64,000 nucleotides of DNA from Megascapheus bottae (lineage: Eukaryota > Chordata > Mammalia > Rodentia > Geomyidae), in contig JANJXV010000159.1 of NCBI GenBank assembly GCA_024803745.1, positions 1,734,498-1,798,497 of the forward strand. The letters run 5' to 3'. Each line of letters starts with the position of its first letter. The first letter of the stretch is position 1. Under the pieces are notes generated by a model. That model saw only the letters and a list, made by a program, of their open reading frames with translations. It was not told the origin of the DNA and made no database searches. The position numbers and the translations under genes are program-made. This document shows, piece by piece, positions 1-10,200 of the stretch.

Positions 1-1956
1 GAAGTCATAATGGAGGTGTGTGAAATCACAGAATGGAGGTGTGTGAATTCATAGAACGGAGGTGTGTGAAGTCATAGGATCGAGGTGTGTGAAGTCACAG
101 AGTGGAGGTGTGTGAAGTCACAGAATGGAGGTGTGTGAAGTCACAGAATGGAGGTGTGTGAACTCAGAATGGAGGTGTGTGAAGCCACAGAATGGAGGTG
201 TGTGAAGTCATAGAATGGAAGTGTGTGAAGTCATAGAGTGGAGGTGTGTGAAGGAAGAATGGAGGTGTGTGAAGTCACAGAATGGAGGTGTGTGAACTCA
301 GAATGGAGGTGTGTGAAGTCACAGAATGGAGGTTTGTGAAGTCATAGAATGGAGGTGTGTGAAGTCAGAGAATGGATGTTTCTGAAGTAAGAATGAAGGT
401 GTGTGTAGTCATAGAATGGAGGTGTGTTAAGTCAAATTGGAGGTGTGTGAACTCATAGAATGGAGGTGTGTGAACTCATAGAATGGAGGTGTGTGAAGTC
501 ATGGAATGGAGGTGTGTGAAGTCAAAGAATGGAGGTGTGTGAAGTGAAACAATAGAGGTGTGTGAAGTCACAGAATGGAGTTGTGTGAAGTCACAGAATA
601 GAAGCGTGTGAAGTCAAAACGGAGGTGTGTGAAGTCACAGAATGGAGGTGTGTGAAGTCACAGAATGGAGGTGTGTGAAGTCCAAAAGGTGGTGTGTGTA
701 GTCACAGAATGGAGGTGTGTGAAGTCATAGAATGGAGGTGTGTGCAGTCACAGAATGGAGGTATGTGAAGTCACAGAATGGAGGTGTGTGAAGTCCAAAA
801 GGTGGTGTGTGTAGTCACAGAATGGAGGTGTGTGAAGTCATAGAATGGAGGTGTATGAAGTCACAGAATGGAGGTGTGTGAAGTCACAGACTTAAGGTGT
901 GTGAAGTCAGAATGTAGGTGTGTGAAGTCAGAATGGAGGTGAGTGAAGTCATAGAATGGAGGTGTGTGAAGTCACAGAATGGAGGTGTGTGAAGTCATAG
1001 AATGGAGGTGTGTGAAGTCACACTGGAGTTGTGTGAAGTCATAGAATGGTTGTTTTTGATGTCAACTCAGAAATGAGGTGTGTGAAGTCACAGAAAGGAG
1101 GTGTGTGAAGTCACAGTATGGATGTTTGTGAAGTAAGAATGAAGGTGTTTGAAGTTATAGAATGGAGGTGTGTGAAGTCAAAGAATGGAGGTGTGTGAAG
1201 TCATAGAATGGATTGGTGTGAAGTCATAGAATTGAGGTGAGTGAAGTCATAGAATAGAGGTGTGTGAAGTCACAGAATGGAGGTGTGTGAAGTCAGAATG
1301 GAGGTGTGTGAAGTCATAGACTGAGGTGGGTGAAGTCATAGAAAGGAGGTGTGGGAAGTCATAGAATGGAGATATGTGAACATAGAATGGAGTTGTGTGA
1401 CGTCACAATGGAAGTGTGTGAAGTCATAGAATGGAGGTGTGAGAAGTCACAGAATGGGGGTGTGTGAAATCATAAAATGAAGTTGTGTGAAGTCAGAATG
1501 GAGGTGTGTGAAGTCACAGAATGGAGGTGTGTGAACTCAGAATGGAGGTGTGTGAAGTCATAGATGGAGGTGTGTGAAGTCATAGTATGGAGGTGTGTGA
1601 AATCACAGAATGGAGTTTTGTGAAGTCACAGAATGGAGCTGTGTGAAGGCAGAAGGGAGGTGTGTGAAGTCATAGAATGGAGGTGTGTGAAGTCAGAATG
1701 GAGGTGTGTGAACTCATAGAATGGAGGTGTGTGAAGTCACAATGGAGGTGTGTGAAGTCATAGAATGGAGGTGTGTGAAGTCACAGAATGGAGGTGTGTG
1801 AATTCATTGAATGGAGGTGTGTGAAGTCATAGAATGGAGGTGTGTGAAGTCATAGAATGGAGGTGTGTGAATTCATAGAATGGAGGTGTGTGAAGCCCAA
1901 GAATTGAGGTGTGTGATGTCAAAGAATGGAGGTGTGTGAAGTCACAGAATGGAGGT
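1..1956. repeat. Array segment left of LTR copy 1
   Basis: Tandem monomers only. The window opens inside a higher-order unit: base 1 corresponds to base 41,708 and, less exactly, to about 5,077. A block containing CCAAAAGGTGGTG occurs twice (about 684 and 793), a local gain of a few monomers relative to the paralogous stretch near 5,757. A T-rich divergent monomer (TTGTTTTTGATGTCAAC) lies at 1050-1066 and a TGACGTCA palindrome at 1398-1405. No gene is visible. Confidence 0.9.
1396..1407. promoter_or_regulatory. Representative 12-bp palindrome with full CRE core
   Basis: TGTGACGTCACA is a perfect 12-bp palindrome containing TGACGTCA, the consensus cAMP-response element bound by CREB/ATF dimers. 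It arises from a one-base change (A to C) in the ordinary monomer TGTGAAGTCACA. I count 25 TGACGTCA sites in the window, 16 in this exact 12-bp form. Sequence match is certain; binding is untested. Confidence 0.4.
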
Positions 1957-2074
1957 TGCCGGGGCCAACCGGAGGCAAACCAGGGTTCGCAGATTGGGGT
2001 TCCTGAAATCGGGGGCAAGGACTAGCAAGAAATAGAAGAGAGACAGACACAGCGGGTCCGGGATGTCCGCAGTC

Positions 2075-2083
2075 CAGGTAAAG
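2075..2083 (+). other. Splice-donor-like site in LTR antisense strand
   Basis: CAG|GTAAAG on the + strand of LTR copy 1 matches the vertebrate 5' splice-site consensus well. From what I read it is kept in all fourteen copies. This is a sequence match only; use in splicing is inference. Confidence 0.3.
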
Positions 2084-2100
2084 ATTGCCGAGACTGCCGG

Positions 2101-2106
2101 TTTATT
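2101..2106 (-). terminator. Sense AATAAA polyadenylation signal of the LTR
   Basis: TTTATT on the + strand is AATAAA on the LTR sense strand, about 170 bases into the element. A T/C- and GT-rich stretch follows about 50-80 bases further, as expected near an LTR R/U5 boundary. The equivalent site sits at offset 145-150 from the left end of every copy. Confidence 0.55.
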
Positions 2107-2140
2107 TTCCACTCCCCCTTCTTCCCTCCTCCTGACCCAG
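2107..2140 (+). other. Polypyrimidine tract plus CAG, acceptor-like (LTR antisense)
   Basis: On the + strand a nearly pure pyrimidine run (CCACTCCCCCTTCTTCCC, then TCCTCCTGACC) ends in CAG|GG at 2138-2142, an excellent match to a 3' splice site. The complementary strand is a G/A tract with runs GG, GG, GGG and GGGGG, placed between the octamer and AATAAA of the LTR sense strand, where promoter elements would lie. Either reading is possible and neither is proven. Confidence 0.35.
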
Positions 2141-2181
2141 GGAACCTCCAGGTGTTACATTCATATGGTAATTCTCAGGTC

Positions 2182-2189
2182 ATTTGCAT
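2182..2189 (-). promoter_or_regulatory. Octamer ATGCAAAT in LTR U3
   Basis: A perfect octamer (POU/OCT-factor motif) on the LTR sense strand, about 80 bases upstream of AATAAA. It is kept in all copies at offset 226-233 from the element's left end. The stop codon closing the repeat-derived reading frame that enters the LTR overlaps this motif. Motif presence is certain; function is inference. Confidence 0.45.
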
Positions 2190-2215
2190 AGAATAGGGCC
2201 TGAAAGCAATAAGAC

Positions 2216-2221
2216 AATAAA
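2216..2221 (+). terminator. Antisense AATAAA signal within LTR
   Basis: AATAAA on the + strand, 75 bases after the acceptor-like CAG at 2140. It could end + strand transcripts that cross the array. The same hexamer is present in every copy I compared. It may be chance in an A/T-rich stretch. Confidence 0.35.
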
Positions 2222-2275
2222 GCCATCGTCTGATGCAAGGCAAGGTACAGTTTGATTCCACTCTGGCTCACAACA

Positions 2276-3762
2276 GGAGGTGTGTGAAGTCACAGAATTG
2301 AAGTGTGTGAAGTCAAAATGGAGGTGTGTGAAGTCACAGAATGGAAGTCTGTGAAGACACAGAATAGAGGTGTGTGAAGTCAGAATGGAGGTGTGTGAAG
2401 TCAGAATGGAGGTGTGTGAAATCATAGAATGGAGGTGTGTGAAGCCACAACGCAGGTGTGTGAACTCATGGAATGAAGGTGTGTGAAATAAAATTGCAGG
2501 TGTGTGAAGTCATAGAATGGAGGTGTGTGAAGTCATAGAATGGAGGTGTGTGAAGTCACAGAATGGAGGTGTGTGAAGTCATAGAATGGAGGTGTGTGAA
2601 GTCACAGAATGGAGGTGTGTGAAGACACAGATTGGAGGTGTGTGAAATCACAGAATGCAGGTGTGTGAAGTCATAGAATGGACGTGTGTGAAGTCATAGA
2701 ATTGAGGTGTGTGAAGTCATAGAATGGAGATGTGTGAAGTCAAATTGGACGTGTGTGAACTCATAGAATGGAGGTTTGTGAGGTCATGGAATGGCGGTGT
2801 GTGAAGTCAAAGAATGGAGGTGTGTGAAGTGAAACAATAGAGGTGTGTGAAGTCACAGAAAGGAGGTGTGTGAAGTCACAGATTGGAAGTGTGTGAAGTC
2901 AAAACGGAGGTGTGTGAAGTCACAGAATGGAGGTGTGTGAAGTCAGAGAATGGAGGTGTGTGAAGTCAAAAAGGTGGTTTGTGAAGTCACAGAATGGAGG
3001 TGTGTGAATTCATAGAATGGAGCTGTGTGAAGTCAGAATGGAGGTGTGTGAAGTCAGAATGGAGGGGTGTGTAGTCAGAATGGAGGTGTGTGAAGTCACA
3101 GAATGGAGGTGTGTAAGTCATAGAATGGAGGTGTGTGAAATCATAAAATGAAGGTGTGTGAAGTCAGAGTGGAGGTGTGTCACGTCACAGAATTGAGGTG
3201 TGTGAAGTCAGAGAATGGAGGTGTGTGAAGTCAGAATGAAGGTGTGTGAAGTCACAGAAAGAAGGTCTGTGAAGTCAGACAATGGATGTTTGTGAAGTAA
3301 GAATGAAGGTGTTTGAAGTCATAGAATGGTGTTTTGTGAAGTCACAGAATGGAGGTGTGTGAAGTCATAGAATGGAGGTGTGTGAAGTCACAGAATGGAG
3401 GTGTGTGAAGTCACAGAATGGGGGTGTGTGAAGTCAGAATGAAGGTGTGTGAAATCACAGAATGGAGATATGTGAAGTCAGAGAATGGATGTTTGTGAAG
3501 TAAGAATGAAGGTGTTTGAAGTCATAGTGTGGAGGTGTGTGAAGTCATAGAATGGAGGTGTGTGAAGTCCAAGAATGGAGGTGTGTGAAGTCAAAGAATG
3601 GAGGTGTGTGAAGTCAGAATGGAGGTGTGTGAACTCATAGAATGGAGGTGTGTGAAGTCACAATGGAGGTGTGTGAGGTCATAGAATGGAGGTGTGTGAA
3701 GTCCAAGAATGGAGGTGTGTGAAGTCAAAGAATGGAGGTGTGTGAAGTCACAGAATGGAGGC
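2276..3762. repeat. Array segment between LTR copies 1 and 2
   Basis: Monomers only. Right after the LTR comes the fixed flank seen beside every copy: monomer TCACAGAATTGAAG, then GTCAAAATGG, then GAAGACACAGAATAG. Bases of about 2,856-2,922 (three monomers including GATTGGAAG and AAAACGG) are absent from the paralogous stretch near 44,560, which accounts for the 67-bp shorter LTR 9-10 spacing. Confidence 0.9.
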
Positions 3763-4081
3763 TGCCGGGGCCAACCGGAGGCAAACCAGGGTTCGCAGAT
3801 TGGGGTTCCTGAAATCGGGGGCAAGGACTAGCAAGAAATAGAAGAGAGACAGACACAGCGGGTCCAGGATGTCTGCAGTCCAGGTAAAGATTGCCGAGAC
3901 TGCCGGTTTATTTTCCACTCCCCCTTCTTCCCTCCTCCTGACCCAGGGAACCTCCAGGTGTTACATTCATATGGTAATTCTCAGGTCATTTGCATAGAAT
4001 AGGGCCAGAAAGCAATAAGACAATAAAGCCATCGTCTGATGCAAGCCAAGGTACAGTTTGATTCCACTCTGGCTCACAACA
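3763..4081 (-). mobile_element. Solo LTR copy 2 (type B)
   Basis: Same 319-bp element. The left duplication is GGAGGC (3757-3762), one base off the right GGAGGT (4082-4087); copy 10 shares this change, so they descend from one parent. Type B bases: offset 17 A, 104 A, 112 T, 245 A, 284 C. Changes at 104 and 112 each destroy a CpG. Confidence 0.85.
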
Positions 4082-6945
4082 GGAGGTGTGTGAAGTCACA
4101 GAATTGAAGCGTGTGAAGTCAAAATGGAGGTGTGTGAAGTCACAGAATGGAAGTCTGTGAAGACACAGAATAGAGGTGTGTGAAGTCAGAATGGAGGTGT
4201 GTGAAGTCAGAATGGAGGTGTGTAAAGTCATAGAATGGAGGTGTGTGAAGCCACAACGCAGGTGTGTGAACTCATGGAATGAAGGTGTGTGAAGTAAAAT
4301 TGCAGGTGTGTGAAGTCATAGAATGGAGGTGTGTGAAGTCATAGAATGGAGGTGTGTGAATCACAATGCAGGTGTGTGAAGTCATAGAATGGAAGTGTGT
4401 GAAGTCAGAGAATGGAGGTGTGTGAAGTCACAGAATGGAGGTGTGTGAAGTCATAGAATGGAGGTGTGTGAAGTCACAGAATGGAGGTGTGTGAAGTCAT
4501 AGAATGGAGGTGTGTGAAGTCATAAAATGGAGGTGTGTGAATTCATAGAATGGAGATGTGTGAAGTCACAATGGATTTGTGTGAAGTCATAGAATGGTTG
4601 TTTTTGATGTCAACGAATGGAGGTGTGTGAAGTCATAGAATGGAGGTGTGTGAAGTCACAGAATGGAGGTGTGTGAAGTCATAATGGAGGTGTGTGAAAT
4701 CACAGAATGGAGGTGTGTGAATTCATAGAACTGAGGTGTGTGAAGTCATAGGATCGAGGTGTGTGAAATCACAGAATGGAGGTGTGTCAACTCAGAAATG
4801 AGGTGTGTGAAGTCATAGAATGGAGGTGTGTGAAGTCATAGAATGGAGGTGTGTGAAATCATAAAATGGAGGTGTGTGAAGTCAAAAAATTGAGGTGTGT
4901 GAAGTCAGATTGGAGGTGTGTGAAGTCAAAATGGAGGTGTGTGAAGTCATAGAATGGAAGTGTGTGAAGTCATAGAATGGAGGTCTGTGAACTCTGAATG
5001 CGGGTTTGTGAAGTCATAGAATGGAGGTGTGTGAACTCAGAATGGCGGTGTGTGAAGTCACAGAATGGAGGTGTGTGAAGTCATAATGGAGGTGTGTGAA
5101 ATCACAGAATGGAGGTGTGTGAATTCATAGAACGGAGGTGTGTGAAGTCATAGGATCGAGGTGTGTGAAGTCACAGAGTGGAGGTGTGTGAAGTCACAGA
5201 ATGGAGGTGTGTGAAGTCACAGAATGGAGGTGTGTGAACTCAGAATGGAGGTGTGTGAAGCCACAGAATGGAGGTGTGTGAAGTCATAGAATGGAAGTGT
5301 GTGAAGTCATAGAATGGAGGTGTGTGAAGGAAGAATGGAGGTGTGTGAAGTCACAGAATGGAGGTGTGTGAACTCAGAATGGAGGTGTGTGAAGTCACAG
5401 AATGGAGGTTTGTGAAGTCATAGAATGGAGGTGTGTGAAGTCAGAGAATGGATGTTTCTGAAGTAAGAATGAAGGTGTGTGAAGTCACAGAATGGAGGTG
5501 TGTGAAGTCACAGAATGGAGGTGTGTGAACTCATAGAATGGAGGTGTGTGAACTCATAGAATGGAGGTGTGTGAAGTCATGGAATGGAGGTGTGTGAAGT
5601 CAAAGAATGGAGGTGTGTGAAGTGAAACAATAGAGGTGTGTGAAGTCACAGAATGGAGTTGTGTGAAGTCACAGAATGGAAGCGTGTGAAGTCAAAACGG
5701 AGGTGTGTGAAGTCACAGAATGGAGGTGTGTGAAGTCACAGAATGGAGGTGTGTGAAGTCCAAAAGGTGGTGTGTGTAGTCACAGAATGGAGGTGTGTGA
5801 AGTCATAGAATGGAGGTGTGTGAAGTCACAGAATGGAGGTGTGTGAAGTCACAGACTTAAGGTGTGTGAAGTCAGAATGTAGGTGTGTGAAGTCAGAATG
5901 GAGGTGAGTGAAGTCATAGAATGGAGGTGTGTGAAGTCATAGAATGGAGGTCTGTGAACTCAGAATGGAGGTTTGTGAAGTCATAGAATGGAGGTGTGTG
6001 AAGTCACAGAATGGAGGTGTGTGAAGTCATAGAATGGAGGTGTGTGAAGTCACACTGGAGTTGTGTGAAGTCATAGAATGGTTGTTTTTGATGTCAACTC
6101 AGAAATGAGGTGTGTGAAGTCACAGAAAGGAGGTGTGTGAAGTCACAGTATGGATGTTTGTGAAGTAAGAATGAAGGTGTTTGAAGTTATAGAATGGAGG
6201 TGTGTGAAGTCAAAGAATGGAGGTGTGTGAAGTCATAGAATGGATTGGTGTGAAGTCATAGAATTGAGGTGAGTGACGTCATAGAATAGAGGTGTGTGAA
6301 GTCACAGAATGGAGGTGTGTGAAGTCAGAATGGAGGTGTGTGAAGTCATAGACTGAGGTGGGTGAAGTCATAGAAAGGAGGTGTGGGAAGTCATAGAATG
6401 GAGATATGTGAACATAGAATGGAGTTGTGTGACGTCACAATGGAAGTGTGTGAAGTCATAGAATGGAGGTGTGAGAAGTCACAGAATGGGGGTGTGTGAA
6501 ATCATAAAATGAAGTTGTGTGAAGTCAGAATGGAGGTGTGTGAAGTCACAGAATGGAGGTGTGTGAAGTCATAGTATGGAGGTGTGTGAAATCACAGAAT
6601 GGAGTTTTGTGAAGTCACAGAATGGAGCTGTGTGAAGGCAGAAGGGAGGTGTGTGAAGTCATAGAATGGAGGTGTGTGAAGTCAGAATGGAGGTGTGTGA
6701 ACAAATAGAATGGAGGTGTGTGAAGTCACAATGGAGGTGTGTGAAGTCATAGAATGGAGGTGTGTGAAGTCACAGAATGGAGGTGTGTGAATTCATTGAA
6801 TGGAGGTGTGTGAAGTCATAGAATGGAGGTGTGTGAAGTTATAGAATGGAGGTGTGTGAATTCATAGAATGGAGGTGTGTGAAGCCCAAGAATTGAGGTG
6901 TGTGATGTCAAAGAATGGAGGTGTGTGAAGTCACAGAATGGAGGT
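4082..6945. repeat. Array segment between LTR copies 2 and 3
   Basis: Monomers only. A T-rich divergent monomer lies at 4598-4614 and another at 6082-6098. TGACGTCA palindromes lie at 6274-6281 and 6430-6437. Around 5,480-5,520 the sequence has ordinary TCACAGAATGG monomers where the paralogous stretch at 47,120-47,155 has GTAGTCATAG, GTTAAGTCAAATTGG. This patchy replacement, 2 bp longer here, looks like gene conversion. Confidence 0.9.
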
Positions 6946-7264
6946 TGCCGGGGCCAACCGGAGGCAAACCAGGGTTCGCAGATTGGGGTTCCTGAAATCG
7001 GGGGCAAGGACTAGCAAGAAATAGAAGAGAGACAGACACAGCGGGTCCGGGATGTCCGCAGTCCAGGTAAAGATTGCCGAGACTGCCGGTTTATTTTCCA
7101 CTCCCCCTTCTTCCCTCCTCCTGACCCAGGGAACCTCCAGGTGTTACATTCATATGGTAATTCTCACGTCATTTGCATAGAATAGGGCCTGAAAGCAATA
7201 AGACAATAAAGCCATCGTCTGATGCAAGGCAAGGTACAGTTTGATTCCACTCTGGCTCACAACA
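6946..7264 (-). mobile_element. Solo LTR copy 3 (type A)
   Basis: Flanked by GGAGGT at 6940-6945 and 7265-7270. Identical to copy 1 by eye except G to C at offset 222 (about 7,167), which turns CTCAGGTC into CTCACGTC. Confidence 0.85.
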
Positions 7265-10200
7265 GGAGGTGTGTGAAGTCACAGAATTGAAGTGTGTGAA
7301 GTCAAAATGGAGGTGTGTGAAGTCACAGAATGGAAGGCTGTGAAGACACAGAATAGAGGTGTGTGAAGTCAGAATGGAGGTGTGTGAAGTCAGAATGGAG
7401 GTGTGTGAAATCATAGAATGGAGGTGTGTGAAGCCACAACGCAGGTGTGTGAACTCATGGAATGAAGGTTTGTGAAATAAAATTGCAGGTGTGTGAAGTC
7501 ATAGAATGGAGGTGTGTGAAGTCATAGAATGGAGGTGTGTGAAGTCACAGAATGGAGGTGTGTGAAGTCATAGAATGGAGGTGTGTGAAGTCACAGAATG
7601 GAGGTGTGTGAAGACACAGATTGGAGGTGTGTGAAATCACAGAATGCAGGTGTGTGAAGTCATAGAATGGACGTGTGTGAAGTCATAGAATTGAGGTGTG
7701 TGAAGTCATAGAATGGAGATGTGTGAAGTCAAATTGGACGTGTGAACTCATAGAATGGAGGTTTGTGAGGTCATGGAATGGCGGTGTGTGAAGTCAAAGA
7801 ATGGAGGTGTGTGAAGTGAAACAATAGAGGTGTGTGAAGTCACAGAAAGGAGGTGTGTGAAGTCACAGATTGGAAGTGTGTGAAGTCAAAACGGAGGTGT
7901 GTGAAGTCACAGAATGGAGGTGTGTGAAGTCAGAGAATGGAGGTGTGTGAAGTCAAAAAGGTGGTTTGTGAAGTCACAGAATGGAGGTGTGTGAATTCAT
8001 AGAATGGAGCTGTGTGAAGTCAGAATGGAGGTGTGTGAAGTCAGAATGGAGGGGTGTGTAGTCAGAATGGAGGTGTGTGAAGTCACAGAATGGAGGTGTG
8101 TAAGTCATAGAATGGAGGTGTGTGAAATCATAAAATGAAGGTGTGTGAAGTCAGAGTGGAGGTGTGTCACGTCACAGAATTGAGGTGTGTGAAGTCAGAG
8201 AATGGAGGTGTGTGAAGTCAGAATGAAGGTGTGTGAAGTCACAGAAAGGAGGTCTGTGAAGTCAGAGAATGGATGTTTGTGAAGTAAGAATGAAGGTGTT
8301 TGAAGTCATAGAATGGTGTTTTGTGAAGTCACAGAATGGAGGTGTGTGAAGTCATAGAATGGAGGTGTGTGAAGTCACAGAATGGAGGTGTTTGAAGTCA
8401 CAGAATGGAGGTGTGTGAAGTCAGAATGAAGGTGTGTGAAATCACAGAATGGAGATATGTGAAGTCAGAGAATGGATGTTTGTGAAGTAAGAAAGAAGGT
8501 GTTTGAAGTCATAGTGTGGAGGTGTGTGAAGTCACAGAATGCAGGTGTGTGAAGTCATAGAATGGACGTGTGTGAAGTCATAGAATTGAGGTGTGTGAAG
8601 TCATAGAATGGAGGTGTGTGAAGTCATAAAATGGAGGTCTGTGAACTCATAGAATGGAGGTGTGTGAAGTTAAAATGGAGTTGTGTGAAGTCATAGAATG
8701 GTGGTTTTTGATGTCAACCAAGGGAGGTGTGTGAAGTCACAGAATGGAGGTGTGTGAACTCAGAATGGAGGTGTGTGAAGTCACAGAATGGAGGTTTGTG
8801 AAGTCATAGAATGGAGGTGTGTGAAGTCAGACAATGGAGGTGTGTGAAGTCAGAATGAAGGTGTGTGAAGTCACAGAAAGGAGGTGTGTGAAGTCACAGA
8901 ATGGATGTTTGTGATCTAAGAATGAAGGTGTTTGAAGTCATAGAATGGAGGTGTGTGAAGTCACAGAATGGAGGTGTGTGAAGTCACAGACTGGAGGTGT
9001 TTGAAGTCATAGAATGGAGGTGTGTGAAGTCATAGAATTGAGGTGTGTGAAGTCATAGAATGGAGGTGTGTGAAGTCATAAAATGGAGGTGTGTGAACTC
9101 ATAGAATGGAGGTGTGTGAAGTTAAAATGGAGTTGTGTGAAGTCATAGAATGGTGGTTTTTGATGTCAACGAATGGAGGTGTGTGAAGTCACAGAATGGA
9201 GGTGTGTGAAGTCAGAATGAAGGTGTGTGAAATCACAGAATGGAGGTGTGTGAAGTCACAGAATGGATGTTTGTGAAGTAAGAATGAAGGTGTTTGAAGT
9301 CATAGAGTGAAGGTGTGTGAAGTCACAGAATGGAGGTGTGTGAAGTCATAGAATGGACGTGTGTGAAGTCATAGAATTGAGGTGTGTGAAGTCATAGAAT
9401 GGAGGTGTGTGAAGTCATAAAATGGAGGTGTGTGAACTCATAGAATGGAGGTGTGTGAAGTTAAAATGGAGTTGTGTGAAGTTAAAATGGAGTTGTGTGA
9501 AGTCAGAGAATGGTGGTTTTTGATGTCAACGAATGGAGGTGTGTGAAGTCACAGAATGGAGTTGTGTGAACTCAGAATGGAGGTGTGTGAAGTCACAGAA
9601 TGGAGGTTTGTGAAGTCATAGAATGGAGGTGTGTGAAGTCAGAGAATGGATGTTTCTGAAGTAAGAATGAATGTGTGTGAAGTCATAGAATGGAGGTGTG
9701 TGAAGTCAAATTGTAGGTGTGTGAACTCATAGAATGGAGGTGTGTGAACTCATAGAATGGAGGTGTGTGAAGCCATGGAATGGAGATGTGTGAAGTCAAA
9801 GAATGGAGGTGTGTGAAGTGAAACAATAGAGGTGTGTGAAGTCACAGAAAGGAGGTGTGTTAAGTCACAGAATGGAAGTGTGTGAAGTCAAAACGGAGGT
9901 GTGTGAAGTCACAGAATGGAGGTGTGTGAAGTCACAGAATGGAGGTGTGTGAAGTCAAAAAGGTGGTGTGTGAAGTCACAGAATGGAGGTGTGTGAAGTC
10001 ATAGAATGGAGGTGTGTAAAATCATAGAATGGAGGTATGTGAAGTCAGAATGGAGGTTTGTGAAGTCACGGAATTGAGGTGTGTGAAGTCACAGAATGGA
10101 GGTGTGTGAAGTCAGAATGAAGGTGTGTGAAGTCACAGAATGGAGGTGTGTGAAGTCACAGAATGGATGTTTGTGAAGTAAGAATGAAGGTGTTTGAAGT

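Larger units (their letters stand above)
1957..2275 (-). mobile_element. Solo LTR, ERVK-like, copy 1 (type A)
   Basis: This 319-bp non-satellite element reads on the - strand. It begins TGTTGTGAGCC and ends CCCCGGCA, the TG...CA termini of a retroviral LTR. Flanks are 1951-1956 and 2276-2281, both GGAGGT, a 6-bp target-site duplication, the usual length for class II (ERVK) elements. In LTR sense order it has an octamer ATGCAAAT at about 87, a purine-rich G tract, AATAAA at about 170, then a pyrimidine-rich stretch (TGTGTCTGTCTCTC) expected near R/U5. I see no clear TATA box. It holds ten CpGs, whereas the monomer consensus has none. No internal retroviral sequence adjoins it. Type A bases by + strand offset from the element's left end: 10 C, 17 A, 104 G, 112 C, 129 T, 245 T, 284 G. 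LTR identity is well supported by ends and duplication; the family name is inference. Confidence 0.85.

Noticed and set aside
1982..2012. CENP-B box in the LTR (TTCGCAGATTGGGG)
   Set aside because: Shares TTCG only; the required internal A and CGGG positions do not match. No centromere claim is made.
1957..2275. SINE or tRNA-derived element
   Set aside because: No A/B box pair or A-rich tail is evident, and the TG...CA ends, 6-bp duplication and AATAAA placement fit an LTR better.
1957..2275. Assignment to a named LTR family or to a given mammal
   Set aside because: The start TGTTG.GAGCC and pyrimidine-rich downstream region recall class II rodent-type LTRs, but I cannot run a library search and the resemblance is too slight to name one.
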